Assembly (NCBI GenBank): GCA_028694115.1
Contig: JAQUUB010000035.1
Coordinates: forward strand, 1 to 39,344
Length of the DNA stretch: 39,344 nt
Direction of reading: 5' to 3'
Source of the DNA: Lachnospiraceae bacterium
Lineage (GTDB): Bacteria; Bacillota_A; Clostridia; Lachnospirales; Lachnospiraceae
This document shows positions 24,115 to 32,222 of this stretch, piece after piece (position 1 is the stretch's first letter; each line of letters starts with the position of its first letter). The position numbers and the translations under genes are program-made. The notes beneath the pieces were generated by a model. That model did no database searches. It had not been told where the DNA came from and was given only the letters and a program-made list of their open reading frames with translations.

Positions 24115-25428
24115 TTATTGTTTCAACAGAGAAGTTACATTTCTTTGAATAATCTTTAATGTACTTTCTACATTTTTATCATCGCTCAATATCTTATTGA
24201 TTTCACCTTCTGCTAAAATCATTGTCTCATGATATTTCGTAAATTTGGGAACAATAGTGCCTTTTTCAATTACTACATCCAAAAGTGCATTATCAATAAC
24301 ACGTTCTCGATCATCCGTATCTTCACTCAATATAATTTCTGCTTCCTTTGAGTTGGTAACATTCTTAAGAACAGAGGCACCTTGTGAGTAACGGAAGATA
24401 TCTAATTGATTCTCCTCATTATACGTAAATAATTTGAGCAATTCCCATGCGAGCTTTTTTTGCTTGCTTTGCTTTCCGATTCCCATCAGAAGTGTATTTA
24501 CTTCTGATACATTATCACCTTCTGGTCCGGCTGGTAACGTAATACAATCCCATTTGAACGTAGTGTATTTCTTTATCTTATAAGGATATGTTTTATAGGT
24601 TCTATAATCTGCAAATGAAAGGGGCATAAATGCAACATTTCCTGCATCGAATTCATCCTGACTTACATTCTGTCCCTGATTTAAATCTGACAGTTTTTTT
24701 GAAAACTTCACCGAGTCTATTACCCTTTGATCGGTGAAATAACTTTCTGTTCCATCTTCATCAAAAAAATGAGCTCCATTAGAGTATACCGCCTCCTGCC
24801 AGCTATAATTACACGTTCCAAATTGGTCTATGACACCATCTTGATCCCGGTCTTTCGTGATTTTACCGCAGATTTGATACATATCGTCCCATGTCCAATC
24901 AGACTCTGGAAGTAAAAACCCTTCATGATTCAATAACGATCGATTTACAAACATCAATGTTGGTACTGTTTCATAAGGAAGCGCATATTGTGCACCTCTA
25001 TACTTTCCAGTATTTAATGCTGTTGTATAATAATCATCCGTATGGAAAGTTCTATCTTTACTCTCCATGTTATCCAGATTTTCCAATACATCAAGAGATA
25101 CCAGAGTATCAAAATCATCCGATAGAATCATTGCAACATCCGGTGTTTTTCCCATGAGAACTTGTTTTGCATACCATTCCGAATAATCCGCTTTTCGAAT
25201 ACCACTTGTATAATGCACTTTTACGCCAGGATGTTCTTCTTCAAACTGTGCAATCACTTTATCTATAATTACATAACTATTGGCATTCGCAACATCCCAA
25301 TTGCTCCCTGCAAACATTCCAAATTCCAATATAATAGGATTCTGATTCCTATATACTTTATAACCGCAAAATAAAACTGCTGCTATAAATATAAGCAGAA
25401 TGACAATCATCATCATTTTTCTCTTCAT
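24115..25428 (-). CDS. CUT1-type extracellular solute-binding protein without a cognate permease
   Basis: About 437 aa, family 1 (MalE/UgpB-like) solute-binding fold: FEEEHPGVKVHYTSGIRKAD, YAKQVLMGKTPDVAMILSDD, YALPYETVPTLMFVNRSLLN and ESDWTWDDMYQICGKITKDR. The N-terminus is a hydrophobic anchor (KMMMIVILLIFIAAVLFCG), where FCG is a poor lipobox; it may be a membrane-anchored protein. Start 25428 is preceded by AGGGATAACA. CUT1 proteins normally sit next to two MalF/G-type permeases; here none exists, and the only transporter nearby is of the unrelated CUT2 class. It follows the response regulator by 26 nt. A sensory or accessory role is possible. Confidence 0.87.
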   Translation of the reverse strand: MKRKMMMIVILLIFIAAVLFCGYKVYRNQNPIILEFGMFAGSNWDVANANSYVIIDKVIAQFEEEHPGVKVHYTSGIRKADYSEWYAKQVLMGKTPDVAMILSDDFDTLVSLDVLENLDNMESKDRTFHTDDYYTTALNTGKYRGAQYALPYETVPTLMFVNRSLLNHEGFLLPESDWTWDDMYQICGKITKDRDQDGVIDQFGTCNYSWQEAVYSNGAHFFDEDGTESYFTDQRVIDSVKFSKKLSDLNQGQNVSQDEFDAGNVAFMPLSFADYRTYKTYPYKIKKYTTFKWDCITLPAGPEGDNVSEVNTLLMGIGKQSKQKKLAWELLKLFTYNEENQLDIFRYSQGASVLKNVTNSKEAEIILSEDTDDRERVIDNALLDVVIEKGTIVPKFTKYHETMILAEGEINKILSDDKNVESTLKIIQRNVTSLLKQ

Positions 25429-25454
25429 TGTTATCCCTATCTGCATGCTACCCT

Positions 25455-26105
25455 TTACTTTGGTGATTGCACTGCCCAAATTGCCAATTGTGTACGATCA
25501 CGAAGCTGAAGTTTATTCAATATGGTGCTTAAATAATTACGTACCGTACCCTCTGACAAAAATAAATTCTCCGCTATTTCTTTATTAGAAGATCCTTTTT
25601 CTACTTCTCGTATAATCTTCCATTCTGCTTTGGTCAAATCTGCAATCGCTTTTTCATCCACATGAATGGTATAATCGCCTTTTGCCATTTGCGAAAAAAG
25701 TCTTACTACTTTTGCCGCTACATCTGGATTAATCATAGCTCGTCCACTATATACAGTCTCTATCGCATCAACCAATCCATCCATAGAAACTCCTTTTAGG
25801 AGATATCCACTTGCACCGTATTTCAGTGCATCATATACAAATTCGTCATCGTCAAAGGTGGTCAAAATAATAATTCTTATTTCTGGATAATTTTCTTTAA
25901 TAATCTTTGTACACTGCACCCCATCCATTTTAGGCATTCGAATATCCATAAGTATAATATCGGGCATCTTTTCTCTTACACTTCGAATCACTTCTTGTCC
26001 ATTTTCTACCGAATCAGTTACTTCAAGATTTTCTTTGCTATTTAACACAATTTCTAAACTTTGTCGTATCAGTTCCTGATCATCCGCTATTAATATTTTA
26101 ATCAT
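25455..26105 (-). CDS. NarL/FixJ-family response regulator
   Basis: About 216 aa. The receiver domain (1-120) has IKILIADDQELIRQSL with acidic residues D8/D9, the phospho-acceptor D54 in ILMDIRMPKMDG, a Thr in IILTTFDDDEFV, and the conserved Lys in GYLLKG. A LuxR-type helix-turn-helix lies near the C-terminus: LTKAEWKIIREVEKGSSNKE, IAENLFLSEGTVRNYLSTIL. ATG 26105 overlaps the kinase stop by 8 nt with GGGG upstream, so kinase and regulator are translationally coupled. It most likely controls the neighbouring sugar transport and catabolism genes. Confidence 0.95.
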   Translation of the reverse strand: MIKILIADDQELIRQSLEIVLNSKENLEVTDSVENGQEVIRSVREKMPDIILMDIRMPKMDGVQCTKIIKENYPEIRIIILTTFDDDEFVYDALKYGASGYLLKGVSMDGLVDAIETVYSGRAMINPDVAAKVVRLFSQMAKGDYTIHVDEKAIADLTKAEWKIIREVEKGSSNKEIAENLFLSEGTVRNYLSTILNKLQLRDRTQLAIWAVQSPK

Positions 26106-27417
26106 ATTCTTCACCCCATCTGATTGGTATTACTGCATGTACTAAAAAACCATCTTCACTTTTATAAGAAACTGTTCCGTGTAACATCTGTAATCGCTCC
26201 TGCATATGTTTGGTCCCAAATCCTTTTTTCATATCTATGCATCCGATTCCATTATCCTTAATTTGTACGTGAAGCTCATAATCCTCTTTTTGTATTGTAA
26301 CCCATATTTTATTCGCTTTTCCATGTCTTAATGCATTTGTAATACTTTCCTGGACAATTCGATAAATTGTATTTTCCTCATCCTCATCAAATTTCAAATT
26401 TTCTGAATCACACTGAAAGAAAACTTCTGCCTGACTAACTGAGGTCATATCTTCAATCATATTACGAATGGCAGAGTCTAAACTTAATCGTTCCAATGAA
26501 TCAGGCCTCAGCTCATTTACAGAACGTCTAATTTCACCAATCCCGTCTCTTGTAACCTTTGATATCACTTCCAGCTGTTTTTTTGTCACCTGTGGATTGC
26601 TGTCAATCATGGTAAGACAGGCATCAATTCCAGCTGAAATTCCTGTTAAGGTATGTCCTAACGTATCATGGATTTCCCTTGCAAGTCTATTTCTTTCTTT
26701 TGTTTTACCCATCTTTTCTTTGATATCTGCAAATTGCTTTAGTTCTTCGTTAACAATCTCAAGCTCTTCATTCTTCTGACTCAGCTGGCTATACAGAGAA
26801 TTTACTTTTTCAATAATCCCTTGCTGTGTTTGAATTACATAGATACAGAATAAAATAAATATGATAATATTCAGTGATACCAACATGTTATATCCGCCAA
26901 GCAGATATTGTTGGGTATGTGCATTGTAATATCCAATATAATCATTTATGGAATATAAGTGATAGTTTATTGTCAAAAATTCATGATCTGTACCTACATA
27001 AATCAAGATTGCCACTAGCATAAAAATCAGTTTAACCTTATCTTGTACATAATAAATGATATTGGCAAATACCCAAAACAAAATACCATTATAGTTGAAG
27101 TCAAGCACAATCATTAACACGCAACTTGTCAGAAAATCAAATGCAAGCGAACTATAGATAAAGGACATTTTCTGCTGGTATACAAATTCTCGCAACAAAA
27201 ACGAGACCAAAAGGCATACCAATAGTATAATTGTTGTATATAAGGTCCACTCTGGTTTTTGAGGGATTGCATTTGTACGTCCTATAAAATTCCTTGCTAT
27301 GTTAAAATCGCATATTTTCTCTGTTGTTATATAGATAAAAAATGCTGGGAATGACACTGCTGCAATATTTAATATTAACATAATATACTTCACATATCGA
27401 ATACGTTTGTCACTCAT
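26098..27417 (-). CDS. Membrane sensor histidine kinase (HisKA_3, NarX/DesK type)
   Basis: About 439 aa. The first ~195 residues have six or so hydrophobic segments with short loops and no large extracellular domain. A coiled-coil (200-240) precedes the HisKA_3 motif ERNRLAREIHDTLGHTLTGI, with phospho-acceptor H250. The HATPase_c domain follows: EENTIYRIVQESITNALRHG (N box) and DNGIGCIDMKKGFGTKHMQE (G boxes). The absence of an own ligand domain suggests it senses through a partner; an RbsB-like lipoprotein is encoded just upstream. AAGGTGAATAAAA precedes the ATG. Hairpin element B fills the gap to that lipoprotein gene. Confidence 0.94.
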   Translation of the reverse strand: MSDKRIRYVKYIMLILNIAAVSFPAFFIYITTEKICDFNIARNFIGRTNAIPQKPEWTLYTTIILLVCLLVSFLLREFVYQQKMSFIYSSLAFDFLTSCVLMIVLDFNYNGILFWVFANIIYYVQDKVKLIFMLVAILIYVGTDHEFLTINYHLYSINDYIGYYNAHTQQYLLGGYNMLVSLNIIIFILFCIYVIQTQQGIIEKVNSLYSQLSQKNEELEIVNEELKQFADIKEKMGKTKERNRLAREIHDTLGHTLTGISAGIDACLTMIDSNPQVTKKQLEVISKVTRDGIGEIRRSVNELRPDSLERLSLDSAIRNMIEDMTSVSQAEVFFQCDSENLKFDEDEENTIYRIVQESITNALRHGKANKIWVTIQKEDYELHVQIKDNGIGCIDMKKGFGTKHMQERLQMLHGTVSYKSEDGFLVHAVIPIRWGEEYD

Positions 27418-27438
27418 TTTTATTCACCTTTTCAAACA

Positions 27439-27558
27439 TGCCGCTACAAGCAACACACAGTATATTTAGAGCGAAGAAGGCGCTTGCGACTTCTTCCTGT
27501 GTGAGTTCTAGTAATTCTTAGGAGCAGTATTTTTGCTCCTTAGAATTACTACTCACAC
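27439..27558 (-). repeat. Composite intergenic hairpin element, copy B
   Basis: Same plan as copy A. Module 1: TGCCGCTACAAGCAACA (27439-27455), a decayed version of copy A's stem. Module 2: GAAGAAG (27473-27479) / CTTCTTC (27490-27496) with inner CGC/GCG. Module 3: GTGTGAG (27499-27505), TAGTAATTCT (27509-27518), AGGAGCA (27520-27526), loop, TGCTCCT (27534-27540), AGAATTACTA (27542-27551), CTCACAC (27552-27558). Module 3's inner arms share little sequence with A but are again complementary. Confidence 0.85.
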
Positions 27559-27566
27559 TTCACACT

Positions 27567-28571
27567 TTATTGCCACCCTGCCATATCATAATCTTTTAAA
27601 TTTTTTTGTGTAATTAATGTTACTGGGATTATGATGTTCGATTCTACCTGTTTCCCTGCAAGATATTCATAAGCGGTTTCGGCAGCCATATTGCCAATTT
27701 CTATCGGAAATTGTGCACTCGTACCCTCTAAAAATCCTTGCTTGATCATTGTCTTTCCATCTGGCGAACCATCGATTCCATAGATAAGGATATCTTTATC
27801 AATCCGCTTTAATTGTAACGCTGCAAGGGCACCCAAAGCCGTTGGATCATTTCCGCCAAGCACGACATCGAATTCTATACCTTCATCTATAATTTCTTTT
27901 GTAATTTCCATGGAAACCTCAAGTTCCGCTGTAATATTTTTGTGTACAACAACCTCATATTCATCATGTCCTTCTATCGTATCAAAAAAGCCTTGCACAC
28001 GAAGTGCAGTAGAATTAATATTCTCGTGGTTAATAATTGCAATTTTCGCTCTGGAACGCTTCTTCATAACGTCATTTGCAATCTGCACGCCGGCATTATA
28101 ATTATCCGACAAGATACTTGACACTACATATTCAGAATCATATACATAAGTATCCACATTAAAAACAGGAACTCCTGCTTCCTTACATTTGATAAGTGCT
28201 GGCTTCACACTTTTCCAATCTACTGGACTTAAGAAAATAGCAACAACTCCACTATCTAACATTTCCTGAATCTGTTCATTTTGTTTTTCCTGATCTTGCG
28301 CAGGATCCCTGCTGATCAATACGTCACCATTTGCCTCTACCACTTCCTCGATACTGTCATCTAATGCTTCAAAATAAGGATTATTCATTGTCATATAAGT
28401 AGCCCCGAATTTTTTAGGAATGTATTCTCCGTTTGTACTCTCTTTGTCTACCATTTGCTGCTCATTTTTGCAGCCGCTCAGCTGTAACAAGATTCCTATT
28501 ATAATCATTATTATTTTCCATTTAGCAATGCTAAATTTTTCTATGCTAAAGTACTTTCTTTTTTTATCCAT
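27567..28571 (-). CDS. RbsB-like sugar-binding lipoprotein, candidate sensor partner of the kinase
   Basis: About 334 aa. A long N-terminus, then a hydrophobic stretch IIMIIIGILLQLSGC with lipobox LSGC, and a type 1 periplasmic-binding fold: FGATYMTMNNPYFEALDDSI, VLISRDPAQDQEKQNEQIQE, AIFLSPVDWKSVKPALIKC, LSDNYNAGVQIANDV and VLGGNDPTALGALAALQLKR. It is paralogous to the transporter's binding protein: GGNDPTALGALAA, YGIDGSPD and the terminal A/DGWQ are shared. It has no permease beside it but precedes the histidine kinase. In Clostridium beijerinckii a comparable XylFII protein signals xylose to a LytS kinase; a similar role here is inference. Own promoter at 28650-28678. Confidence 0.9.
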   Translation of the reverse strand: MDKKRKYFSIEKFSIAKWKIIMIIIGILLQLSGCKNEQQMVDKESTNGEYIPKKFGATYMTMNNPYFEALDDSIEEVVEANGDVLISRDPAQDQEKQNEQIQEMLDSGVVAIFLSPVDWKSVKPALIKCKEAGVPVFNVDTYVYDSEYVVSSILSDNYNAGVQIANDVMKKRSRAKIAIINHENINSTALRVQGFFDTIEGHDEYEVVVHKNITAELEVSMEITKEIIDEGIEFDVVLGGNDPTALGALAALQLKRIDKDILIYGIDGSPDGKTMIKQGFLEGTSAQFPIEIGNMAAETAYEYLAGKQVESNIIIPVTLITQKNLKDYDMAGWQ

Positions 28572-28649
28572 CCCGCATGCCTGCTTCCAAATAATCTATG
28601 GTTGTTATTTCCTCTATGTACTACTAACATTATGTTTAATATCACAAAT

Positions 28650-28678
28650 ATCATATTATGAATTACGTTTTTCGTCAA
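28650..28678 (-). promoter_or_regulatory. Promoter of the lipoprotein-kinase-regulator operon
   Basis: On the minus strand TTGACG (28673-28678), 17 bp, TATGAT (28650-28655), about 80 nt before the lipoprotein start. It separates the sugar locus from the carboxypeptidase gene upstream. Confidence 0.68.
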
Positions 28679-28707
28679 CGTGGGGTTATGATTGGATCAA
28701 TTGTTTT

Positions 28708-30006
28708 TTATATATAATACAATTTCATCAACTGCTTTAGACACCAACTAAAATCTATTTTTTTAATACTATCCTCAACTACTACATTTTTAACCTTCCA
28801 TGTTTCTCCATTAATAGTATATTTTATACTACCCACATAATTCCCTTTTTCTACAGGTGCTTCTAGTTTCTTCTCCATTTGATATTTAATATCTATCTTT
28901 TCCCCTTTTTTAAGTAAAACTCCAGATACTGTTTGTTCCTTCGAATTAAGTTGCTTTCCATTAACTACTTTCAAATTAGTAGACGCTGTCTCTCCAATAT
29001 GATTTGTCTGTCCACCTAGTACTTCAATTGGTTGTAGCTTTGATTGATCTATTTTTACTTCATCAAAAGAATGGTACGTATAGTTTTCTAGTCCATAGCT
29101 CATCATTTCTTTTGTATCACTCCATTTGTAGCTTCTATTATTTGGCCACCCACAAGCAAGTAGTGCAACAACAAAAGTCCGATTATCTCTCTCTAATGCT
29201 CCCACATAGCAATAACCTGCATTCCCTGTAAACCCTGTTTTTCCTGATAATGCACCTTCCATCATGCTCAAAAAAGCATTATGGTTACTGCATGAAAAAC
29301 TTCTGTTTCCATTTGATACCTTGCCGCTCTCATCCTTCACTTTATTGGTAAAACGATATTGTTGTGTTCTTGTTATTTCAAGAAATTTTTCCTTTTGAGG
29401 AGATTGTCTGATACAGTAGGACATAATTTTCGCTAAATCCGCAGCTGTTGTGGAATGTTCTCTTCCATCAACCGTCTTATCAAGTCCGTTAGGAGTAATA
29501 AAATAGGTGTTATAGCATCCGATATCTCTTGCTTTCTGATTCATAAGATTCGCAAATCCTTCTACACTCCCCCCTACACTCTCTGCAATTGCAACTGCAG
29601 AATCATTATGTGATTCAAGCATTAGAGAATATAGTAAATCTTCTAAACGATACTGTTCATTGCTTTTTATATTCAATTGAACATCCGGCATTGAGGCAGC
29701 ATAATCAGATACCGTAATTAAATCATCTAAGTTTCCATTTTCAAGTGTCACAATTAATGTCATAATCTTTGTGGTACTGGCCATGGGAAGTTTCTCTTGT
29801 GCATTTTTTTCAAATAAAATACGCCCTGAATCAGCATCCATAAGGACTGCTGATCGGGCGAACAAATCATTTTCCTCCATTTCAGAAACGGTTGTCTCTT
29901 TTTCCACGGAAGTCTCCGTTGCCTGAACTCTAAAAGTAATTGTGCAGGTAATTGATAGAATTAAAAGGATACAAAGAATTTTCTTTTTTGGATACAGTTT
30001 TTTCAT
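28708..30006 (-). CDS. D-alanyl-D-alanine carboxypeptidase (penicillin-binding protein, S11)
   Basis: About 432 aa. Signal peptide after MKKLYPKKK, then a serine-type DD-peptidase domain with all three active-site motifs: ASTTKIM (S-x-x-K), ESHNDSAVAI (S-x-N type, here SHN) and LSGKTGFTGNAG (K-T-G). A C-terminal beta-rich PBP5-like domain follows, and the tail LKQLMKLYYI is the likely amphipathic membrane anchor. It trims the terminal D-Ala of peptidoglycan stem peptides outside the cell. I prefer ATG 30006, which starts a standard signal peptide. The longer ATG at 30063 overlaps the stop of the diguanylate cyclase gene and would add 19 residues. Second such enzyme in this window. Confidence 0.9.
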   Translation of the reverse strand: MKKLYPKKKILCILLILSITCTITFRVQATETSVEKETTVSEMEENDLFARSAVLMDADSGRILFEKNAQEKLPMASTTKIMTLIVTLENGNLDDLITVSDYAASMPDVQLNIKSNEQYRLEDLLYSLMLESHNDSAVAIAESVGGSVEGFANLMNQKARDIGCYNTYFITPNGLDKTVDGREHSTTAADLAKIMSYCIRQSPQKEKFLEITRTQQYRFTNKVKDESGKVSNGNRSFSCSNHNAFLSMMEGALSGKTGFTGNAGYCYVGALERDNRTFVVALLACGWPNNRSYKWSDTKEMMSYGLENYTYHSFDEVKIDQSKLQPIEVLGGQTNHIGETASTNLKVVNGKQLNSKEQTVSGVLLKKGEKIDIKYQMEKKLEAPVEKGNYVGSIKYTINGETWKVKNVVVEDSIKKIDFSWCLKQLMKLYYI

Positions 30007-30059
30007 ACATTCACTTCTTGAAAATAAGGTTATCCTAATATATGAGTGAAAAAACTTTT

Positions 30060-31547
30060 TCATTCATATTTTTCATTTTCTTCGTAAAATGCAAAGCCAT
30101 TTTTACCACCATGTTTCAACTGATATAGGGCTAAATCTGCTTTTTTATACAGATTATTAAAATCATTATCATCTTCATTTTGTAGTGCAATTCCTATACT
30201 TGCGCTCAAAAATTTTGTTTGTGTATCCTCCACTACCTTTATGGTATTGATTTCTTCTACCAAAAAAGCTATTTTGTGCTCAATTGCCTGCTTACTCTTC
30301 ATTTCCTGCAGATATACCATAAACTCATCACCACCAATTCTACCTACAATATCGGTGCTCCGAAAATTTCTTTTAATTGTCTGCGCAAAAGATATCATAG
30401 CTCGATCACCGATATGATGACCATAGGTGTCATTAATTGACTTAAAATCATCCATATCAATGATCATTAAAGCACATACCCCTAAATTCTTTTCCAACAT
30501 TCTTTTTTTAATCAGATTTTCTGTCGTCGTCTTATTAAAAAGAAGGGTCATCCTATCCTGCTCTGCCTGCGATTTCAACTCTTCCTCTAATTGTTTCTTT
30601 GGATTGATATTTTCAAATTTACCTACAATCCTATTTCTACTTCCAACATCATTGATAAGATTTGTTGCATAAAAATGAAACCATTCGATTTCTCCCGTTT
30701 TTATCTGGAACCGAATTTCGTTATCAATGTTTTCACCGTAATATATTATTTTATCAAGAATTTTCCTGTAGTGTTCCAAATCCTCCTGATAGACATCTCT
30801 TCCCTCAAATAACCAATCATACGGATTATTGATTTTAAAATATAATTTACTATTCGTGCTGATATAGTATTCCATTTTTTCCATATCAAAATCAAAAGTA
30901 ATAACATTTGTTCCATTAAGTAAGGCACGATACCTTGTATCATTCCATTGAAACTGAGCCTTACGTGTTATATTCTGCATACTGTTCCTAATCGTATGAT
31001 ATGAAATAAAATTTCCGGTTAAATAGAAAATAAATGCATTCATACAATCGATAATCCAAACATTGAAATCCTTCGTAATAATGGAACAAATGCAAAATAG
31101 TATCGTCATACAGAATTTATAGAAAAATAATCTTTTTGGTATATCAAGCATAAGTATTGGAAATACCGTAATAGCTACAATAAATGATAATGCACATTCC
31201 TTTTGATGTAGAAATGTTCCTAATATGAGATTGGAAATAAGAATAATCGTTAATAGTAAGTAGATTGCATACGTAGCGTACTGTTGTTGTTTTTTTATAA
31301 TCATTTGATTCATGACAAGCATCATGACCAATAGAATCGTAGAAATAAAATACACAAAAAATGCATGATTAATAAGTGAAAAATTCAGCGCTACTATGGT
31401 AAGTATGAAATAAATAATAGCTGAATAGAATGAACAAGAAATTAATAAATCATAATTCGTCTGATTAATTTCATTCTTATAATCCTTATAATCATTCTTT
31501 GAAAATGTCCCATAATGAATTTTTTTTAATAAACCAAAAAATCGCAT
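30060..31547 (-). CDS. Membrane diguanylate cyclase (PAS-like + GGDEF)
   Basis: About 495 aa. N-terminal ~195 residues hold six or so membrane segments (YSAIIYFILTIVALNFSLIN, ISTILLVMMLVMNQMII, YAIYLLLTIILISNLILG, and others). A PAS-like region follows at roughly 205-320 (NGTNVITFDFDMEKMEYYIS, GEIEWFHFYATNLIND). The GGDEF domain (~325-490) has ALMIIDMDDFKSINDTYGHH and VGRIGGDEFMVYL. The intact GGDEF means it should make cyclic di-GMP, and RSTD five residues before it is the RxxD inhibitory site for product feedback. No EAL domain. Has its own promoter and overlaps the next gene's longest frame, so it may be co-transcribed with the carboxypeptidase. Confidence 0.93.
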   Translation of the reverse strand: MRFFGLLKKIHYGTFSKNDYKDYKNEINQTNYDLLISCSFYSAIIYFILTIVALNFSLINHAFFVYFISTILLVMMLVMNQMIIKKQQQYATYAIYLLLTIILISNLILGTFLHQKECALSFIVAITVFPILMLDIPKRLFFYKFCMTILFCICSIITKDFNVWIIDCMNAFIFYLTGNFISYHTIRNSMQNITRKAQFQWNDTRYRALLNGTNVITFDFDMEKMEYYISTNSKLYFKINNPYDWLFEGRDVYQEDLEHYRKILDKIIYYGENIDNEIRFQIKTGEIEWFHFYATNLINDVGSRNRIVGKFENINPKKQLEEELKSQAEQDRMTLLFNKTTTENLIKKRMLEKNLGVCALMIIDMDDFKSINDTYGHHIGDRAMISFAQTIKRNFRSTDIVGRIGGDEFMVYLQEMKSKQAIEHKIAFLVEEINTIKVVEDTQTKFLSASIGIALQNEDDNDFNNLYKKADLALYQLKHGGKNGFAFYEENEKYE

Positions 31548-31578
31548 AAATGTACCTTTCGAAAGTTAATATTTTCTA

Positions 31579-31607
31579 ATTCTAGTACATTTCCTTGCGA
31601 TTATCAA
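31579..31607 (-). promoter_or_regulatory. Promoter of the diguanylate cyclase gene
   Basis: On the minus strand TTGATA (31602-31607), 17 bp, TAGAAT (31579-31584), in the 70-nt gap between scpB and the cyclase gene; AAAGG precedes its ATG. Confidence 0.62.
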
Positions 31608-31617
31608 CAACTACTTT

Positions 31618-32187
31618 TTAGATATCCATTTTTAATTGCACTTCTTTTTCTGCCTCTGCCTGAAAATCAGCTATTTTATCGGTATTAAGTGTGGGTAATT
31701 CTTCCAGCGATTTAACTCCAAAACACCTTAGGAATTCTTCTGTGGTTCCAAATAATAAGGGCCTTCCAGGTGCATCTAACCTCCCGAGTTCTTTTATTAG
31801 ATTGTACTCTACCAGCTTATTGACTGCATGGTCACAACTTACTCCGCGGATTTTTTCTATCTCAAGTCTTGTCACTGGCTGCTTGTAGGCAACAATTGAT
31901 AACGTCTCAAGTACCGTATCTGTAAGAGAATAATTTCTTGGTGCCTTCGCTATCTTCATTAAATAATCATACATCTCTGTTTTCGTGCAAAGTTGAACTG
32001 CATCTTCTAACTGGATAAGCGAAATCCCCCTTTCCTCCTGCTGATATTCTTCTGTCAATTCTATAAGAGCCTGCTCGATTTCTTTTTTATCTACTTCTAT
32101 GATTTCAGCTAGTTTTTTTATTTCTACCGAGTCACCCATAGTAAATAAAACAGCTTCAATGATTGCTTTTATTTTTTTTTGTTCCAC
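31618..32187 (-). CDS. scpB: Segregation and condensation protein B
   Basis: About 189 aa, two winged-helix domains. KIKAIIEAVLFTMGDSVEIK, LTEEYQQEERGISLIQLED, APRNYSLTDTVLETLSIVAY and KQPVTRLEIEKIRGVSCDHA are family-defining blocks; GRPLLFGTTEEFLRCFG ends the second domain. ScpB binds ScpA and SMC to form the bacterial condensin that organises and segregates the chromosome. The gene follows scpA by 35 nt, the conserved order. Normal length. Confidence 0.97.
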   Translation of the reverse strand: MEQKKIKAIIEAVLFTMGDSVEIKKLAEIIEVDKKEIEQALIELTEEYQQEERGISLIQLEDAVQLCTKTEMYDYLMKIAKAPRNYSLTDTVLETLSIVAYKQPVTRLEIEKIRGVSCDHAVNKLVEYNLIKELGRLDAPGRPLLFGTTEEFLRCFGVKSLEELPTLNTDKIADFQAEAEKEVQLKMDI

Positions 32188-32222
32188 ATTTTTGTTCCTC
32201 TACTTTCAAAATCTTCTACTTC

